A stretch of 64,000 nucleotides of DNA from contig NZ_BJYD01000012.1 in NCBI RefSeq assembly GCF_007991335.1, positions 1 to 64,000 of the forward strand. Reading direction: 5' to 3'. This stretch comes from Halobacillus faecis (GTDB lineage: Bacteria > Bacillota > Bacilli > Bacillales > Halobacillaceae). Of the stretch, positions 41,582 through 51,355 are shown piece by piece (position 1 is the first letter of the stretch; the number at the start of each line of letters is the position of its first letter). The position numbers and the translations under genes were made by a program. The notes under the pieces were generated by a model. The model saw only the letters and a list, made by a program, of their open reading frames with translations. It made no database searches and was not told the origin of the DNA.

Positions 41582-42340
41582 TTGCGGAATAAATTACTCA
41601 TCCTGGTCGCGATGACAGGTGTGCTTACGTTCCTATCCGGGTGTATGGAAGTCAACCAAGAGATCACCTCGGATAGTACAGGATTTTGGAATGAATATAT
41701 TGTATATCCATTATCACAGACATTGTTGTTTTTCGCTGATGCTACGAATGGAAGTTACGGGTTGGCGATTATCATCGTGACCATCATCATTCGTCTCCTG
41801 CTTTTGCCATTGAACGTCAAACAATTGAAAAGTTCAAAAGCGATGCAGGATATCCAGCCTGAATTGAAGGAACTGAGAGAAAAGTATTCTTCGAAAGATG
41901 CTCAGACACAACAGAAGCTTCAACAAGAAACGATGCAGCTTTTCCAGAAAAACGGCGTCAATCCACTCGCAGGTTGTTTGCCAATCATTGTTCAAATGCC
42001 GATTTTGATCGGTTTTTATCATGCAATTATGAGAACAGAAGCTGTTCAAACTCATAACTTCTTATGGTTAGAGCTTGGACAAGCGGATCCGTTTTTAGCG
42101 ATTCTGACAGCAGCAACAACTTTCCTGCAACAAAAATTGATGATGGCAGGAGGAGCGGCTGCACAGAACCCGCAAATGCAAATGATGCTATATATCATGC
42201 CATTGATGATCGGTACATTCGCATTCTTCTTCCCATCTGCCCTTGCGTTGTACTGGATTGTCGGTAACATTGTCATGATTCTTCAGACCGTTTTCATTCG
42301 TAAACCAATGATGAAAGATGAGACAGGAGGAGCAAACTAG
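41582..42340 (+). CDS. yidC: Membrane protein insertase YidC1/SpoIIIJ
   Basis: This 252-residue insertase starts with a lipoprotein signal peptide (LSGC, C21) and has five membrane segments of the YidC/Oxa1 fold: [16 protein letters not shown] and the cytoplasmic [20 protein letters not shown]. It inserts membrane proteins and, as SpoIIIJ in B. subtilis, supports forespore sigma-G activation. The start is a TTG with TAAGGAGG before it. Its stop overlaps the start of jag by one base. A paralogue (YqjG type) may exist elsewhere. Confidence 0.95.
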   Translation: MRNKLLILVAMTGVLTFLSGCMEVNQEITSDSTGFWNEYIVYPLSQTLLFFADATNGSYGLAIIIVTIIIRLLLLPLNVKQLKSSKAMQDIQPELKELREKYSSKDAQTQQKLQQETMQLFQKNGVNPLAGCLPIIVQMPILIGFYHAIMRTEAVQTHNFLWLELGQADPFLAILTAATTFLQQKLMMAGGAAAQNPQMQMMLYIMPLMIGTFAFFFPSALALYWIVGNIVMILQTVFIRKPMMKDETGGAN

Positions 42341-42954
42341 TGAAGCAATGGACTGCTACGGGAACTACAGTTGATGAGGCGATCCAAACAGCACTAGAGC
42401 AATTACACACATCAAGAGATCAAGTCGATGTCGAGATCATTGATGAAGGTAAAAAAGGATTTCTCGGTTTTGGTACGAAACCAGCGATTGTAAAAGCAAC
42501 GATCAAGAAAAATCCAGTGCAGGACGTCGAAACATTCATCTATGAAGTAGCAGAACAAATGGGCGCTCCTGTCCAGGTGAAAACAGAGCTCCGTCAACGA
42601 GACATTTATATGGATCTTGAAGGTGAAAAGATTGCGATGCTGATTGGCAAGCGCGGCCAAACGTTGAATTCTCTTCAATATTTGGCACAGCTCGTCGTGA
42701 ATCGTGAGTCCGATGTCTTCTATACCGTCATGTTGGACGCAGAAGGCTATCGTGGTCGAAGAAAAGCAACTTTAGAAAATCTCGCACATCGATTGGCGGA
42801 AAAAGCGGTACGGACCAATCAGGAAGTGAAGCTTGAGCCAATGCCATCGTATGAAAGAAAAATCATTCACAGTGCGCTGCAAAACCATAAAAAAGTCGAG
42901 ACGGATTCTGACGGGAATGACCCCCGCAGACACGTTGTCATTCGACCTCAATAA
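42340..42954 (+). CDS. jag: RNA-binding protein Jag (KhpB, SpoIIIJ-associated)
   Basis: This 204-residue protein has an N-terminal Jag domain (ATGTTVDEAIQTALEQL), a KH domain (IAMLIGKRGQTLNSLQYL) and a C-terminal R3H domain (EPMPSYERKIIHSALQ). It binds RNA and pairs with KhpA in many Firmicutes, linked to cell elongation. A GTG start overlaps the yidC stop by one base; coupling is strong. It has its own terminator. Confidence 0.95.
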   Translation: MKQWTATGTTVDEAIQTALEQLHTSRDQVDVEIIDEGKKGFLGFGTKPAIVKATIKKNPVQDVETFIYEVAEQMGAPVQVKTELRQRDIYMDLEGEKIAMLIGKRGQTLNSLQYLAQLVVNRESDVFYTVMLDAEGYRGRRKATLENLAHRLAEKAVRTNQEVKLEPMPSYERKIIHSALQNHKKVETDSDGNDPRRHVVIRPQ

Positions 42955-42963
42955 AGTTTTAAT

Positions 42964-43003
42964 CATGCTTCTGTTCATCTCTCATGAACAGAAGCATTTT
43001 TTA
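42964..43003 (+). terminator. Terminator after jag
   Basis: ATGCTTCTGTTCA pairs with TGAACAGAAGCAT and is followed by six T. Confidence 0.92.
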
Positions 43004-43029
43004 TGGATCCCTAAACCAACAAATGCTCC

Positions 43030-43205
43030 CTATTTTTGAAGACTGAGTTTCGAGATGTTTCAGGGATCGTTGCCGGTTTGAGCGTCAGGGGGGCTGGGAA
43101 GCGACTTGCTTTCCTGTGGGAGCCCGCGGAAAGCGAGCGATTCCCAGCAGCCACGTCCACTCAAAAAAATCTTGAAACTGAGTCTTAAACAATCCTGCTA
43201 GTTTG
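43030..43205. repeat. Dispersed intergenic inverted repeat, copy 4
   Basis: Left arm GAAGACTGAGTTTCGAGATG is inverted at the right as CTTGAAACTGAGTCTT, and AATCCTGC follows as in the GGCAGGATT ends of copies 1 and 2. The centre has GCTGGGAAGCGACTTGCTTTCC and CGGAAAGCGAGCGATTCCCAGC, a perfect-looking hairpin. Confidence 0.72.
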
Positions 43206-43264
43206 TTTAATAAATAACTAGTGGTCGTATTGTTCCCTGGTATGGTGGGGAAAATGGTAGGGAG

Positions 43265-43395
43265 AGTTATGCACATGTGGATAACTAAAAGGTGCGGAAA
43301 AAGGGAATATACGTGTTGATATCTTTTCAAAACACGTGGCAGTGTGGTAAGGTAATATGTTAGTGACATTAAAATTATTCGTATTGTGGATAAAT
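43265..43395. other. DnaA-box cluster upstream of mnmE
   Basis: TTATGCACA and TGTGGATAA form a close inverted pair at 43267-43284 (the second is an exact DnaA box), and another exact TGTGGATAA lies at 43385-43393. No gene occupies the interval. This could be a DnaA-binding locus separate from oriC. Confidence 0.65.
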
Positions 43396-43428
43396 ATAAA
43401 TCAAACAATTTTCAGGAGGTGAGTGCGT

Positions 43429-44805
43429 GTGGAAACAGATACAATAACCGCAATTTCGACCCCTATGGGGGAAGGGGCGATTGCTATTGTCCGTTTAAGT
43501 GGACCTGAGGCCGTGGCCATTGCTGCGAACCTTTTCAAAGGGAAGGATTTGAATGAGGTCGATTCCCACACGATGCATTACGGTAAGATTATTGACCCTG
43601 AATCGGGCGAAATGGCGGAGGAAGTGATGGTATCTGTCATGCGTGCGCCGAAAACTTTTACAAGAGAAGATATTGTGGAAATCAACTGCCACGGTGGTCT
43701 CGTTTCTGTTAATCGTCTGTTAGAGATTGTGTTAGCGAGCGGAGCCAGATTAGCAGAACCCGGTGAATTCACGAAACGTGCCTTCTTGAATGGTCGTATC
43801 GACCTTTCTCAAGCGGAAGCGGTCATGGACTTGATCCGCGCGAAAACGGACCGGGCAATGGATGTCGCTTTGAAGCAGATGGACGGCCGGTTATCGAACC
43901 TGATTCAGGACTTAAGACAAAAGCTTCTCGAGACGCTCGCTCATGTCGAAGTGAACATCGACTATCCGGAATATGATGATGTCGAAGAGATGTCTCATGA
44001 AATGATGGAAGAGAAGACAAAAGAAGTGCACGAAGAAGTCACCCGTATTCTTGAAACCGCGAAACAAGGGAAGATTTTGAGAGAGGGACTGGGAACGGCG
44101 ATTATCGGACGTCCGAACGTTGGGAAATCCTCCTTGATGAATGCTCTTGTCCATGAAAATAAAGCGATTGTGACAGAGGTTCCGGGCACGACCAGGGATG
44201 TAATCGAAGAATACGTCAACGTCCGTGGCGTTCCGCTTCGTCTTATTGATACGGCTGGAATCAGGGAAACAGAAGACATCGTAGAAAAGATCGGTGTCGA
44301 ACGTTCAAGACAAGTACTGAAAGAAGCTGACCTGATCCTGTTTGTGTTAAACTATGGGGATGAGCTGAGCGAAGAGGATAAGAAACTTTTCGAAGCGATC
44401 CGCGATATGAATATTATCGTAATCGTTAATAAAATGGATCTAGAACAGCGTTTGGACCTTGATCAAGTAAAAGAGTTGGCTGGCGATCATCCAGTGATCA
44501 CGACTTCCTTGATCCGTGAAGAGGGCATCGACCAGTTGGAACAAGCAATTGGTGATACATTCTTCGAAGGAGATCTTGATACTGGTGATATGACGTATGT
44601 TTCTAATGTCCGACATGTTCAGTTATTGAAACAAGCGAAGCAGGCCCTTGAAGATGCCCAAAACGGTATGGAGATGGGAGTCCCGCTTGATGTCGTCCAG
44701 ATCGATGTTACAAGAACGTGGGAAATCCTCGGGGAAATCGTAGGAGATACGGTTCACGAGAGTTTAATCGATCAGTTGTTCTCGCAATTCTGTTTAGGGA
44801 AATAA
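43429..44805 (+). CDS. mnmE: tRNA modification GTPase MnmE
   Basis: This 458-residue GTPase has an N-terminal tetrahydrofolate-binding domain ([18 protein letters not shown]), a G domain inserted in a helical domain ([26 protein letters not shown]) and the C-terminal CLGK. With MnmG it makes the cmnm5U34 modification of tRNA. Two GTG codons are possible; the second, at 43429, has nine-base spacing from AGGAGG. Next to mnmG, as in most Firmicutes. Confidence 0.97.
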   Translation: METDTITAISTPMGEGAIAIVRLSGPEAVAIAANLFKGKDLNEVDSHTMHYGKIIDPESGEMAEEVMVSVMRAPKTFTREDIVEINCHGGLVSVNRLLEIVLASGARLAEPGEFTKRAFLNGRIDLSQAEAVMDLIRAKTDRAMDVALKQMDGRLSNLIQDLRQKLLETLAHVEVNIDYPEYDDVEEMSHEMMEEKTKEVHEEVTRILETAKQGKILREGLGTAIIGRPNVGKSSLMNALVHENKAIVTEVPGTTRDVIEEYVNVRGVPLRLIDTAGIRETEDIVEKIGVERSRQVLKEADLILFVLNYGDELSEEDKKLFEAIRDMNIIVIVNKMDLEQRLDLDQVKELAGDHPVITTSLIREEGIDQLEQAIGDTFFEGDLDTGDMTYVSNVRHVQLLKQAKQALEDAQNGMEMGVPLDVVQIDVTRTWEILGEIVGDTVHESLIDQLFSQFCLGK

Positions 44806-44854
44806 ACGTTCTGTTTGAACGATATTCATTATGATAAAAAGGAGAGTCATCCGA

Positions 44855-46744
44855 ATGACATATGATGCAGGGCATTATGATGTAATTGTTATTGGTGCGG
44901 GTCATGCCGGAGTAGAAGCAGGTCTTGCTGCCGCACGCCGCGGCGCTAAAACGTTAATGCTGACTTTGAACCTTGACCTCGTTGCCTTTATGCCGTGTAA
45001 CCCGTCCATTGGTGGTCCAGCGAAAGGGATTGTTGTACGTGAAGTCGATGCATTAGGTGGAGCTATGGGACGCGTTATTGATAAAACCCACATCCAAATG
45101 CGACTTTTAAACACAAGAAAAGGGCCTGCTGTCCGTGCGTTACGTGCACAGGCAGACAAACCATTGTATATCAAAGAAATGAAACGTGTTCTTGAGAATC
45201 AGGAAAACTTGACACTTCGCCAGGCCATGGTTGAAAAAGTACTGGTGGAAGACAATCAGGTGAAAGGTGTCGTAACAGAAACAAAAGCCGCGTACTACGC
45301 ACCGACCGTCATTGTAACAACTGGTACGTTCATGCGCGGACGCGTAATCATCGGCGACTTATCGTATGAAAGTGGCCCGAACAACCAGCGTTCCACCGTG
45401 TCTCTTTCTGAACAGTTGGAGGAAATGGGCATTGAGATGGTCCGATTCAAGACCGGAACTCCGATGCGTGTCAACAGTCACACCATCGACTATTCCAAGA
45501 CTGAAATCCAGCCAGGAGAAGAGGAGCCGCGTTCCTTTTCTTATGAAACCACAGAATTCATTACCGATCAGATCCCGTGCTGGCTGACCTACACGAACGA
45601 AGATACGCACAAAATCATTAACGATAACTTAGGACTATCTGCCATGTATTCAGGAGCGATTAAAGGTACAGGACCGCGTTACTGTCCGTCCATCGAAGAT
45701 AAAATCGTCCGCTTCAATGACAAACCGCGTCACCAGATCTTCCTTGAGCCGGAAGGAAGAGATACGGAAGAAGTCTATGTTCAAGGTCTCTCCACTTCCC
45801 TTCCGGAGTACGTGCAGAATGAAATGATGCGCACGGTCCCAGGCCTTGAAAAAGCGGAAATCATGCGTGCCGGTTATGCCATCGAGTATGATTCAGTTGT
45901 GCCGACTCAGTTGTGGCCGACACTTGAAACGAAGCAGATTGAAGGACTGTTTACAGCTGGTCAGCTCAACGGTACTTCCGGATACGAAGAAGCAGCCGGA
46001 CAAGGCTTGATGGCAGGAATCAACGCAGCTGCGAAGGCCCTCGATCTTGAACCATTGATTCTTGACCGTTCTCAAGGTTACATTGGCGTCATGATTGATG
46101 ACCTTGTGACGAAAGGGACGGGCGAACCGTATCGCTTGCTTACGTCCCGTGCGGAATTCCGTTTGATGCTTCGCCACGATAATGCGGACCTTCGCCTGAC
46201 AGAAATCGGTTATCAGCTCGGTTTAATTCCTGAAGACCGCTACGAGCGCTTCCAAGAGAAGAAACGCTTGATTGAAGAAGAGAAAAAACGTCTCGACAAA
46301 GTCATTTTGAAAGAGACGGACGAGGTGCAATCTGTCATCGAAGAAGCGGGTGGATCGAAGCTGAAAGATGCCATTCGTGCGACAGACTTATTGAAGCGTC
46401 CAGAAATGAATTACAGTCACTTGGAACGTTTGACGCCAAGCGAGGTTTCCTTGCCTGACGATGTTAAAGAACAGGTGGAAATCCAGGTGAAATACAGTGG
46501 CTATATTAAGAAAGCCCTGGAACAAATCGATCGCATGAAGAAAATGGAGACGAAGAAAATTCCTGAAGACATTGATTATGATGCGATTCACGGCCTTGCG
46601 ACAGAAGCCCGTGACCGTCTGAAATCCGTCCGACCTCTATCTGTCGGACAGGCCTCCCGTGTATCAGGGGTGAATCCGGCGGACGTTTCCATTCTGCTTG
46701 TGTATATTGAACAAGGGAAAATCGCCCGCGTATCCGGGGAATAA
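44855..46744 (+). CDS. mnmG: tRNA U34 carboxymethylaminomethyl modification enzyme MnmG
   Basis: This 629-residue FAD-dependent enzyme has [17 protein letters not shown] for the dinucleotide fold, [10 protein letters not shown] and [16 protein letters not shown] segments, and a C-terminal helical domain. It is the partner of MnmE. The ATG at 44855 follows AAAGGAG with a ten-base gap; the open frame begins eight codons earlier. Confidence 0.97.
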   Translation: MTYDAGHYDVIVIGAGHAGVEAGLAAARRGAKTLMLTLNLDLVAFMPCNPSIGGPAKGIVVREVDALGGAMGRVIDKTHIQMRLLNTRKGPAVRALRAQADKPLYIKEMKRVLENQENLTLRQAMVEKVLVEDNQVKGVVTETKAAYYAPTVIVTTGTFMRGRVIIGDLSYESGPNNQRSTVSLSEQLEEMGIEMVRFKTGTPMRVNSHTIDYSKTEIQPGEEEPRSFSYETTEFITDQIPCWLTYTNEDTHKIINDNLGLSAMYSGAIKGTGPRYCPSIEDKIVRFNDKPRHQIFLEPEGRDTEEVYVQGLSTSLPEYVQNEMMRTVPGLEKAEIMRAGYAIEYDSVVPTQLWPTLETKQIEGLFTAGQLNGTSGYEEAAGQGLMAGINAAAKALDLEPLILDRSQGYIGVMIDDLVTKGTGEPYRLLTSRAEFRLMLRHDNADLRLTEIGYQLGLIPEDRYERFQEKKRLIEEEKKRLDKVILKETDEVQSVIEEAGGSKLKDAIRATDLLKRPEMNYSHLERLTPSEVSLPDDVKEQVEIQVKYSGYIKKALEQIDRMKKMETKKIPEDIDYDAIHGLATEARDRLKSVRPLSVGQASRVSGVNPADVSILLVYIEQGKIARVSGE

Positions 46745-46761
46745 TTTGAAAGGATGGACTT

Positions 46762-47478
46762 ATGGATATCAACACCTTTCTTAAAGCATTACAGGAACAT
46801 GGCATAGAACTGGATGATCACCAGCAGCGCCAGTTCCAAAAGTATTTTGAAATTCTCGTCGAGTGGAATGAAAAAATGAATCTTACGGCAATCACCGATC
46901 AGGAAGGCGTCTATCTGAAGCACTTTTACGACTCACTGACGGCCGCCTTCTACTATGACTTCAATCAACCGCTCCGTATTTGTGATGTAGGAGCGGGGGC
47001 CGGTTTTCCGAGTTTACCATTGAAAATCGTCTTTCCACAGTTGAAAGTGACGATTGTCGATTCTTTGAAGAAACGAATCACATTTTTGAATCACTTAGCC
47101 CATGAATTGGAGCTGGATGATGTCGCTTTTTATCACGATCGTGCCGAAAACTTCGGAAAAAATGCGAACTTCCGTGAGAGTTACGACCTTGTTATGGCCC
47201 GCGCCGTTGCGCGAATGTCCGTCCTTAGTGAACTGTGCCTCCCGCTAACTACGAAAGGCGGCAGGTTCCTGGCGATGAAAGGTCCCAATTTGAAGGATGA
47301 AATAGAAGACGCAAAAGTTGCGATTCAAACCGTCGGTGGTGAAGTGCTTGATGTCCACACGTTTGAATTGCCGGAAGAGGGCAGCGAGCGAAACATCGCC
47401 ATCATTGAGAAAAGAAGAAAAACACCTAAGAAATACCCGAGAAAAGCGGGAACACCGAATAAAACACCGATTGAATAA
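46762..47478 (+). CDS. rsmG: 16S rRNA (guanine(527)-N7)-methyltransferase
   Basis: This 238-residue methyltransferase has a SAM-binding [18 protein letters not shown] motif and the [12 protein letters not shown] segment. It methylates G527 of 16S rRNA; loss gives low-level streptomycin resistance in other bacteria. It lies 17 bases after mnmG. Its C-terminus is basic ([16 protein letters not shown]). In B. subtilis noc follows directly; here about 14 kb of other genes lie between. Confidence 0.97.
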   Translation: MDINTFLKALQEHGIELDDHQQRQFQKYFEILVEWNEKMNLTAITDQEGVYLKHFYDSLTAAFYYDFNQPLRICDVGAGAGFPSLPLKIVFPQLKVTIVDSLKKRITFLNHLAHELELDDVAFYHDRAENFGKNANFRESYDLVMARAVARMSVLSELCLPLTTKGGRFLAMKGPNLKDEIEDAKVAIQTVGGEVLDVHTFELPEEGSERNIAIIEKRRKTPKKYPRKAGTPNKTPIE

Positions 47479-47485
47479 CATCGTT

Positions 47486-47520
47486 TGCCTCTCTGCCTAA
47501 GGTAGAGAGGTTATTTTTTT
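47486..47520 (+). terminator. Terminator after rsmG
   Basis: CCTCTCT pairs with AGAGAGG around a nine-base loop, followed by TTATTTTTTT. Confidence 0.85.
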
Positions 47521-47530
47521 AGAGAATAGG

Positions 47531-47650
47531 AGAACGAAGTTATTATCTGTGAGTTACAGGACATTGGATTGAAGTTAGAGGGCGATGAATTAGAGATCCA
47601 GGATATTAAACCGACATTCGAGGACATTGAACTAGAATGATAGGACATTG
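47531..47650 (+). other. Short-period repetitive gap
   Basis: The word GGACATTGRA recurs three times (near 47560, 47620, 47645) with related words GATATTAAA and GACATTCGAGG in between. One frame reads LQDIGLKLEGDELEIQDI... with a repeated D-I spacing but has no acceptable start codon. It is either a decayed coding sequence or simple-sequence drift. Confidence 0.3.
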
Positions 47651-47664
47651 AAGGAGGATCAGGA

Positions 47665-48162
47665 TTGGAAATCATTGTGCTTTCAGATACGCATATGCCA
47701 AAAAAAGCGAAACAGCTTCCCGAGCGTTTTTTAAAAGAATTGAAGAACGTGGATGCCATTATTCATGCTGGAGATTGGCAGACTATAATGCTTTATGAAA
47801 CGTTGAAAGCTTATGCTCCTGTGTACGGGGTGTATGGGAATGTGGACGGAAAAGAGATCCGAGATAAATTTCCGGCCAAACAAATGCTGGAATGGGAAGG
47901 ATACCGTATTGGAATTGTCCATGGCCACGGAGAGAAAAAAACCACAGAAAAACGTTCGGTGGAAGCTTTTGAGGATGAAGAAGTGGATGTGTTGATTTAC
48001 GGGCACTCTCATATCCCAGTCCTTCGTTATTTTAAGAGAACGCTTTTGTTCAACCCGGGATCTCTTACTGATAAAAGGCGGGTGCCCATGTACTCATTTG
48101 GAAAACTTTCTTTAACGGAAGAAGGAATTCATGCGGAACATATCTTTTATGAAGCCTTGTGA
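47665..48162 (+). CDS. YfcE/MJ0936 family metallophosphodiesterase
   Basis: This 165-residue metallophosphoesterase has all motifs of the YfcE family: LSDTHMP, HAGDW, YGNVD, VHGHG and YGHSHIPV. Such enzymes hydrolyse phosphodiesters with two metals; the B. subtilis counterpart is YsnB. The start is a TTG seven bases after AAGGAGG. No partner gene is adjacent. The real substrate is unknown. Confidence 0.93.
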   Translation: MEIIVLSDTHMPKKAKQLPERFLKELKNVDAIIHAGDWQTIMLYETLKAYAPVYGVYGNVDGKEIRDKFPAKQMLEWEGYRIGIVHGHGEKKTTEKRSVEAFEDEEVDVLIYGHSHIPVLRYFKRTLLFNPGSLTDKRRVPMYSFGKLSLTEEGIHAEHIFYEAL

Positions 48163-48270
48163 AAAATAATTTCATTTACCATATTTAAACTATGAAAGGA
48201 ATTTCCCTTTCTGCTATAGAAGGATGTATAGGAGAATGAAAACGCTATTGTAGCGTGGAAGGGGATTGAA

Positions 48271-49032
48271 ATGTCAGAGAAATTATTTGGTTTAAACGGA
48301 AAAGTAGCAGCTGTCACTGGTGGTACAAGAGGAATTGGACGTGCGGTGGCTGGCGGTCTTGCTGAAGCTGGAGCCGATATTGCGTTGTTACAGAGAAATA
48401 CATCACAAGTCGATATAAAAAAAGAAATTGAAGGTCATGGTCGTACCTGCCACATTATTCCGTGTGATTTGAATGACAAAGAGCAAGTGAAAGCAGCAAT
48501 TCCATCTGTGGTGGAAGCCTTTGGTCGTATTGATATTCTTGTAAATGCAGCAGGGATCCAAAGGCGTTCCGATGCTGTAGATTTCTCAGAAGAAGATTGG
48601 GATGATGTCTTGAATATTAATTTGAAAACGACGTGGATTCTATGTCAGCAAGCGGGGCGCTATATGGTGCCCAATAAGAGTGGGAAAATCATTAACTTCG
48701 CATCTCTACTGTCTTACCAGGGAGGAATTCGAGTACCTGCCTATGCTGCTTCCAAAGGGGGTGTTTCCCAGTTGACGAAAGCCTTATCCAATGAATGGGC
48801 GAAAGAAGGAGTGAATGTCAACAGTGTCGTGCCTGGCTATATCGCGACTGATATGAACACAGCGCTCATTCAGGATGAAGACAGAAACCAACAAATTCTT
48901 GATCGAATACCAGCAGGCGACTGGGGGAAACCGGAAGACTTCATTGGTGCCGTTGTTTTTCTTGCTTCCGATGCTTCCCGTTATGTGCATGGACATCAGC
49001 TGGCCGTTGATGGTGGCTGGTTGGGAAGATAA
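48271..49032 (+). CDS. SDR oxidoreductase, KduD-like (2-deoxy-D-gluconate 3-dehydrogenase type)
   Basis: This 253-residue classical short-chain dehydrogenase has TGGTRGIGRAV for NAD(P) binding, NAAG, the catalytic serine in NFASLLSY and YAASKGG with Y and K. The N- and C-terminal parts (MSEKLFGLNGKVAAVTGGT, VHGHQLAVDGGWLGR) resemble gluconate 5-dehydrogenase/KduD. No pectin or uronate genes are nearby, so the role in uronate breakdown is doubtful. It has AAGGGG before the ATG. Confidence 0.8.
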   Translation: MSEKLFGLNGKVAAVTGGTRGIGRAVAGGLAEAGADIALLQRNTSQVDIKKEIEGHGRTCHIIPCDLNDKEQVKAAIPSVVEAFGRIDILVNAAGIQRRSDAVDFSEEDWDDVLNINLKTTWILCQQAGRYMVPNKSGKIINFASLLSYQGGIRVPAYAASKGGVSQLTKALSNEWAKEGVNVNSVVPGYIATDMNTALIQDEDRNQQILDRIPAGDWGKPEDFIGAVVFLASDASRYVHGHQLAVDGGWLGR

Positions 49033-49071
49033 AAAAATCCCGCTCCTTTTATGAAGGAGCGGGATTTTTTT
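49031..49071. terminator. Bidirectional terminator between SDR and nei
   Basis: AATCCCGCTCCTT pairs with AAGGAGCGGGATT, with A and T runs either side. The nei stop codon lies within it. Confidence 0.9.
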
Positions 49072-49882
49072 GGCAGGTCGGACAGTAGTAACAGCGACGG
49101 GAAGCGGCACGGAACTTGATAATTTCTGTCCCATCGATCCGGCACGGGCGGCCTTCCCGATTGAACACCCAATGTCTGTATTCATAGCGCTTTTTTCCTT
49201 GCTTTTTCAATTCTTCCGCAAGGGCTGGGTCGTTTGTGATGCCTTTGTTTTCATAGGAACGCCACATCAGGTCGATGCAAGCTTTTGCGGCACTGTAAAG
49301 CTGTTCCTCTGTGCAGTCAATCGGTCGTGAAAAGGGATAGATCCCAGCAACGAATAGAATTTCACTGCGCAAATAATTTCCGATTCCAGCGATGAAGGCT
49401 TGATCCAGCAATAAAGAGGTCCATTTTCGCCTTTGGAATCTCTTATCCTGGAAACGAATAAACAGATCATCAGCCGTCACTTCTTCACTTAAAAGATCAG
49501 GACCTACTTTTGAAAGAAAAGGGTGGTCTTCCTCTTCTCCCTGTTTTAACACTTCAATATCTGAAGCACTGTAAAGCAGAGCTGATTTCTTCTCATTATG
49601 AAGGGCGAGCCGCAGTTGTCGGTTGGTTTTCGGATAGTTATAGGCGTTCCTGATGTACCATTTTCCGTATAGTTGGTTATGCGAATAGATGACATAATTA
49701 TTTTCAAAGCGGATGAGCATCGCTTTCCCCTTTGTATCAACTCTGGTGACCTTTGAACCGCGCAGGATTTCTTCATACCCTTGTAAATGTTCAAAGGCGA
49801 AACTGATATCGATGACGGTTTTATCCTTTACTGCTTTTTCTACGGAATCTGCTGCCCGTCTAATTTCTGGTCCTTCTGGCAT
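49049..49882 (-). CDS. nei: Endonuclease VIII / Fpg family DNA glycosylase (Nei)
   Basis: This 277-residue DNA glycosylase starts MPEGPEIRRAAD, with the N-terminal proline nucleophile and E3 of the Fpg/Nei family, the H2TH helix region (AFIAGIGNYLRSEILFVAGI) with conserved N, and a C-terminal zinc finger (C..I....I....RRCYYCPTCQ). The PEGPEI start favours Nei (oxidised pyrimidine repair) over Fpg. It lies 18 bases after the upstream SDR gene, so it is probably co-transcribed with it. Confidence 0.88.
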   Translation of the reverse strand: MPEGPEIRRAADSVEKAVKDKTVIDISFAFEHLQGYEEILRGSKVTRVDTKGKAMLIRFENNYVIYSHNQLYGKWYIRNAYNYPKTNRQLRLALHNEKKSALLYSASDIEVLKQGEEEDHPFLSKVGPDLLSEEVTADDLFIRFQDKRFQRRKWTSLLLDQAFIAGIGNYLRSEILFVAGIYPFSRPIDCTEEQLYSAAKACIDLMWRSYENKGITNDPALAEELKKQGKKRYEYRHWVFNREGRPCRIDGTEIIKFRAASRRCYYCPTCQKNPAPS

Positions 49883-49900
49883 CTCGTTCGTCCCTTTCGA

Positions 49901-50770
49901 TTAGCTGGATGTAAACATTCCACCATTGATATGGATAAACTGACCTGTGATATAAGTTGAATCCTGGGAGGCAAGCAGGACGTAGCTCCCCACATGCTCT
50001 ACCGGCTGTCCTGGACGGCCCATCGGGGTGTTTGTCCCGAACTCTTCGACTTTATCTTCTGGGAATGTAGATGGAATGAGTGGTGTCCATATCGGCCCTG
50101 GGGCAATGCCGTTAACACGTACACCTTTGTTTACCAACTGCTTGGCCATGGAGCGGGTAAAGGCGACGACGGCTCCTTTTGTGGCTGTGTAATCAACAAG
50201 TTCAGGGTTTCCGACATACGGATTGACCGACGCTGTATTGATAATAGCGCTTCCCCTCTTTAAGTGGGGGATGGCTGCTTTCGTCAAATGGAACATGGAA
50301 AAAATATTGGTCCGGAATGTGCTTTCCAATTGCTCTGTCGAAATGTTCAGCAAATCATCCGTTGGGTGTTGTTCAGCCGCGTTATTGACAAGAATGTCCA
50401 ATTGACCGAGCTCGTTCACTGTACGCTCGACGGCGGCTTTACATATCTCCTCATCTCCGACGTCTCCAGGAATCAAGATGGCGCGGCGTCCTTCCTCTTC
50501 CACTTTTTTCTTCGTGTATTCGGCATCTTCATGTTCTTCTAAGTAAGAAATAGCAACATCGGCGCCTTCTTTTGCATAGCCGATGGCCACAGACCTTCCG
50601 ATGCCACTGTCACCGCCTGTAATTAGAGCTGCTTTTCCAACTAATTTATTACCACTTGTGTAATCTTCATCTGCCTGCAGGGGTAGGGGGTTCATTTCGT
50701 CCTCTATTCCTGGCTGTATGGATTGTACTTGCCCTGGTTGACCTTTTGTCTGCCGTTGCTCTCGATTCAT
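49901..50770 (-). CDS. SDR family oxidoreductase, general-stress type (YdaD/YhdF-like)
   Basis: This 289-residue short-chain dehydrogenase has an extended N-terminus before the nucleotide-binding GGDSGIGRSVAIGYAKEGAD, the NNAAEQHP motif, a catalytic S in NTASVNPY and YTATKGA. This layout (QPGIEDEMNPLP start) is shared with the general stress dehydrogenases YdaD and YhdF of B. subtilis. The substrate is unknown. It has AGAGGAGG before the ATG and is followed at 18 bases by nei: a stress-dehydrogenase and DNA-repair pair. Confidence 0.85.
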   Translation of the reverse strand: MNREQRQTKGQPGQVQSIQPGIEDEMNPLPLQADEDYTSGNKLVGKAALITGGDSGIGRSVAIGYAKEGADVAISYLEEHEDAEYTKKKVEEEGRRAILIPGDVGDEEICKAAVERTVNELGQLDILVNNAAEQHPTDDLLNISTEQLESTFRTNIFSMFHLTKAAIPHLKRGSAIINTASVNPYVGNPELVDYTATKGAVVAFTRSMAKQLVNKGVRVNGIAPGPIWTPLIPSTFPEDKVEEFGTNTPMGRPGQPVEHVGSYVLLASQDSTYITGQFIHINGGMFTSS

Positions 50771-50839
50771 ATGTGAAGTCCTCCTCTAATTATGCTTGTT
50801 TGATGTCATTCCACCATTTTGGAAAAATCAAACAAACAT

Positions 50840-50876
50840 AACAAAAACCCCTTCATGATGGGATCTATGAGGGGCT
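50840..50876 (-). terminator. Terminator after the 155-residue membrane protein gene
   Basis: On the minus strand GCCCCTCAT pairs with ATGAAGGGG and is followed by TTTTTG. It overlaps the stop codon. Confidence 0.75.
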
Positions 50877-51332
50877 TCTGGAAGAGCGTAATAATAATGA
50901 TCTTACGAAAAGTCCAATGATGATTCCCGGCAGCAAGAAAAGGATGGGAAGCCAGACCGGCCCAATCAAAACCCCACCTACCTTAAATAGAGGAGAATAG
51001 ATCAGCCCGATGGTAACGGAGTAGGCGCAAAAAGCAAAAGGCACGAAAGTATAGGGTGCACATTCCCCATCTGCCTCACGGTACGCATCCCAGACAGCAA
51101 ACATATACACACAAGGGTAAAACATCAGCCATTGATAGTCCGTCACTTCAATGGCTTTCTCTATATTCCCATGAAAGCTATGGACAATGGCCATGTTAAA
51201 GGAGCTGTTCACATTGAGAATCACTTCTAAAAGGATGAAAGCGAGTCCTTTGATGAGATGTCCATTCAATAGCTGGCCGAATCCCGGAAAAGCAATGCTC
51301 CATAATAAAATTTCCAGTCGTTTTTCTTTCAT
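50865..51332 (-). CDS. Membrane protein of unknown function
   Basis: This 155-residue protein has four or five hydrophobic segments. The start has the TM2-like pattern AFPGFGQLLNGHLIKGLAFI seen in several Bacillus membrane proteins of unknown function. There is a Gly/Pro-rich hairpin in the middle and a basic, serine-rich tail. It has GGAAGAGG before the ATG, lies 23 bases after the DUF3231 gene and ends at a terminator, so the three genes 52544 to 50865 form one unit. Confidence 0.7.
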   Translation of the reverse strand: MKEKRLEILLWSIAFPGFGQLLNGHLIKGLAFILLEVILNVNSSFNMAIVHSFHGNIEKAIEVTDYQWLMFYPCVYMFAVWDAYREADGECAPYTFVPFAFCAYSVTIGLIYSPLFKVGGVLIGPVWLPILFLLPGIIIGLFVRSLLLRSSRSPS

Positions 51333-51355
51333 ATCGATTCCTCTTCCGCTAAAAA

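Noticed and set aside
48045-48065. Noc-site-like AACCCGGGATCTC
   Set aside because: Only the CCCGGG core matches; the A/T flanks differ.
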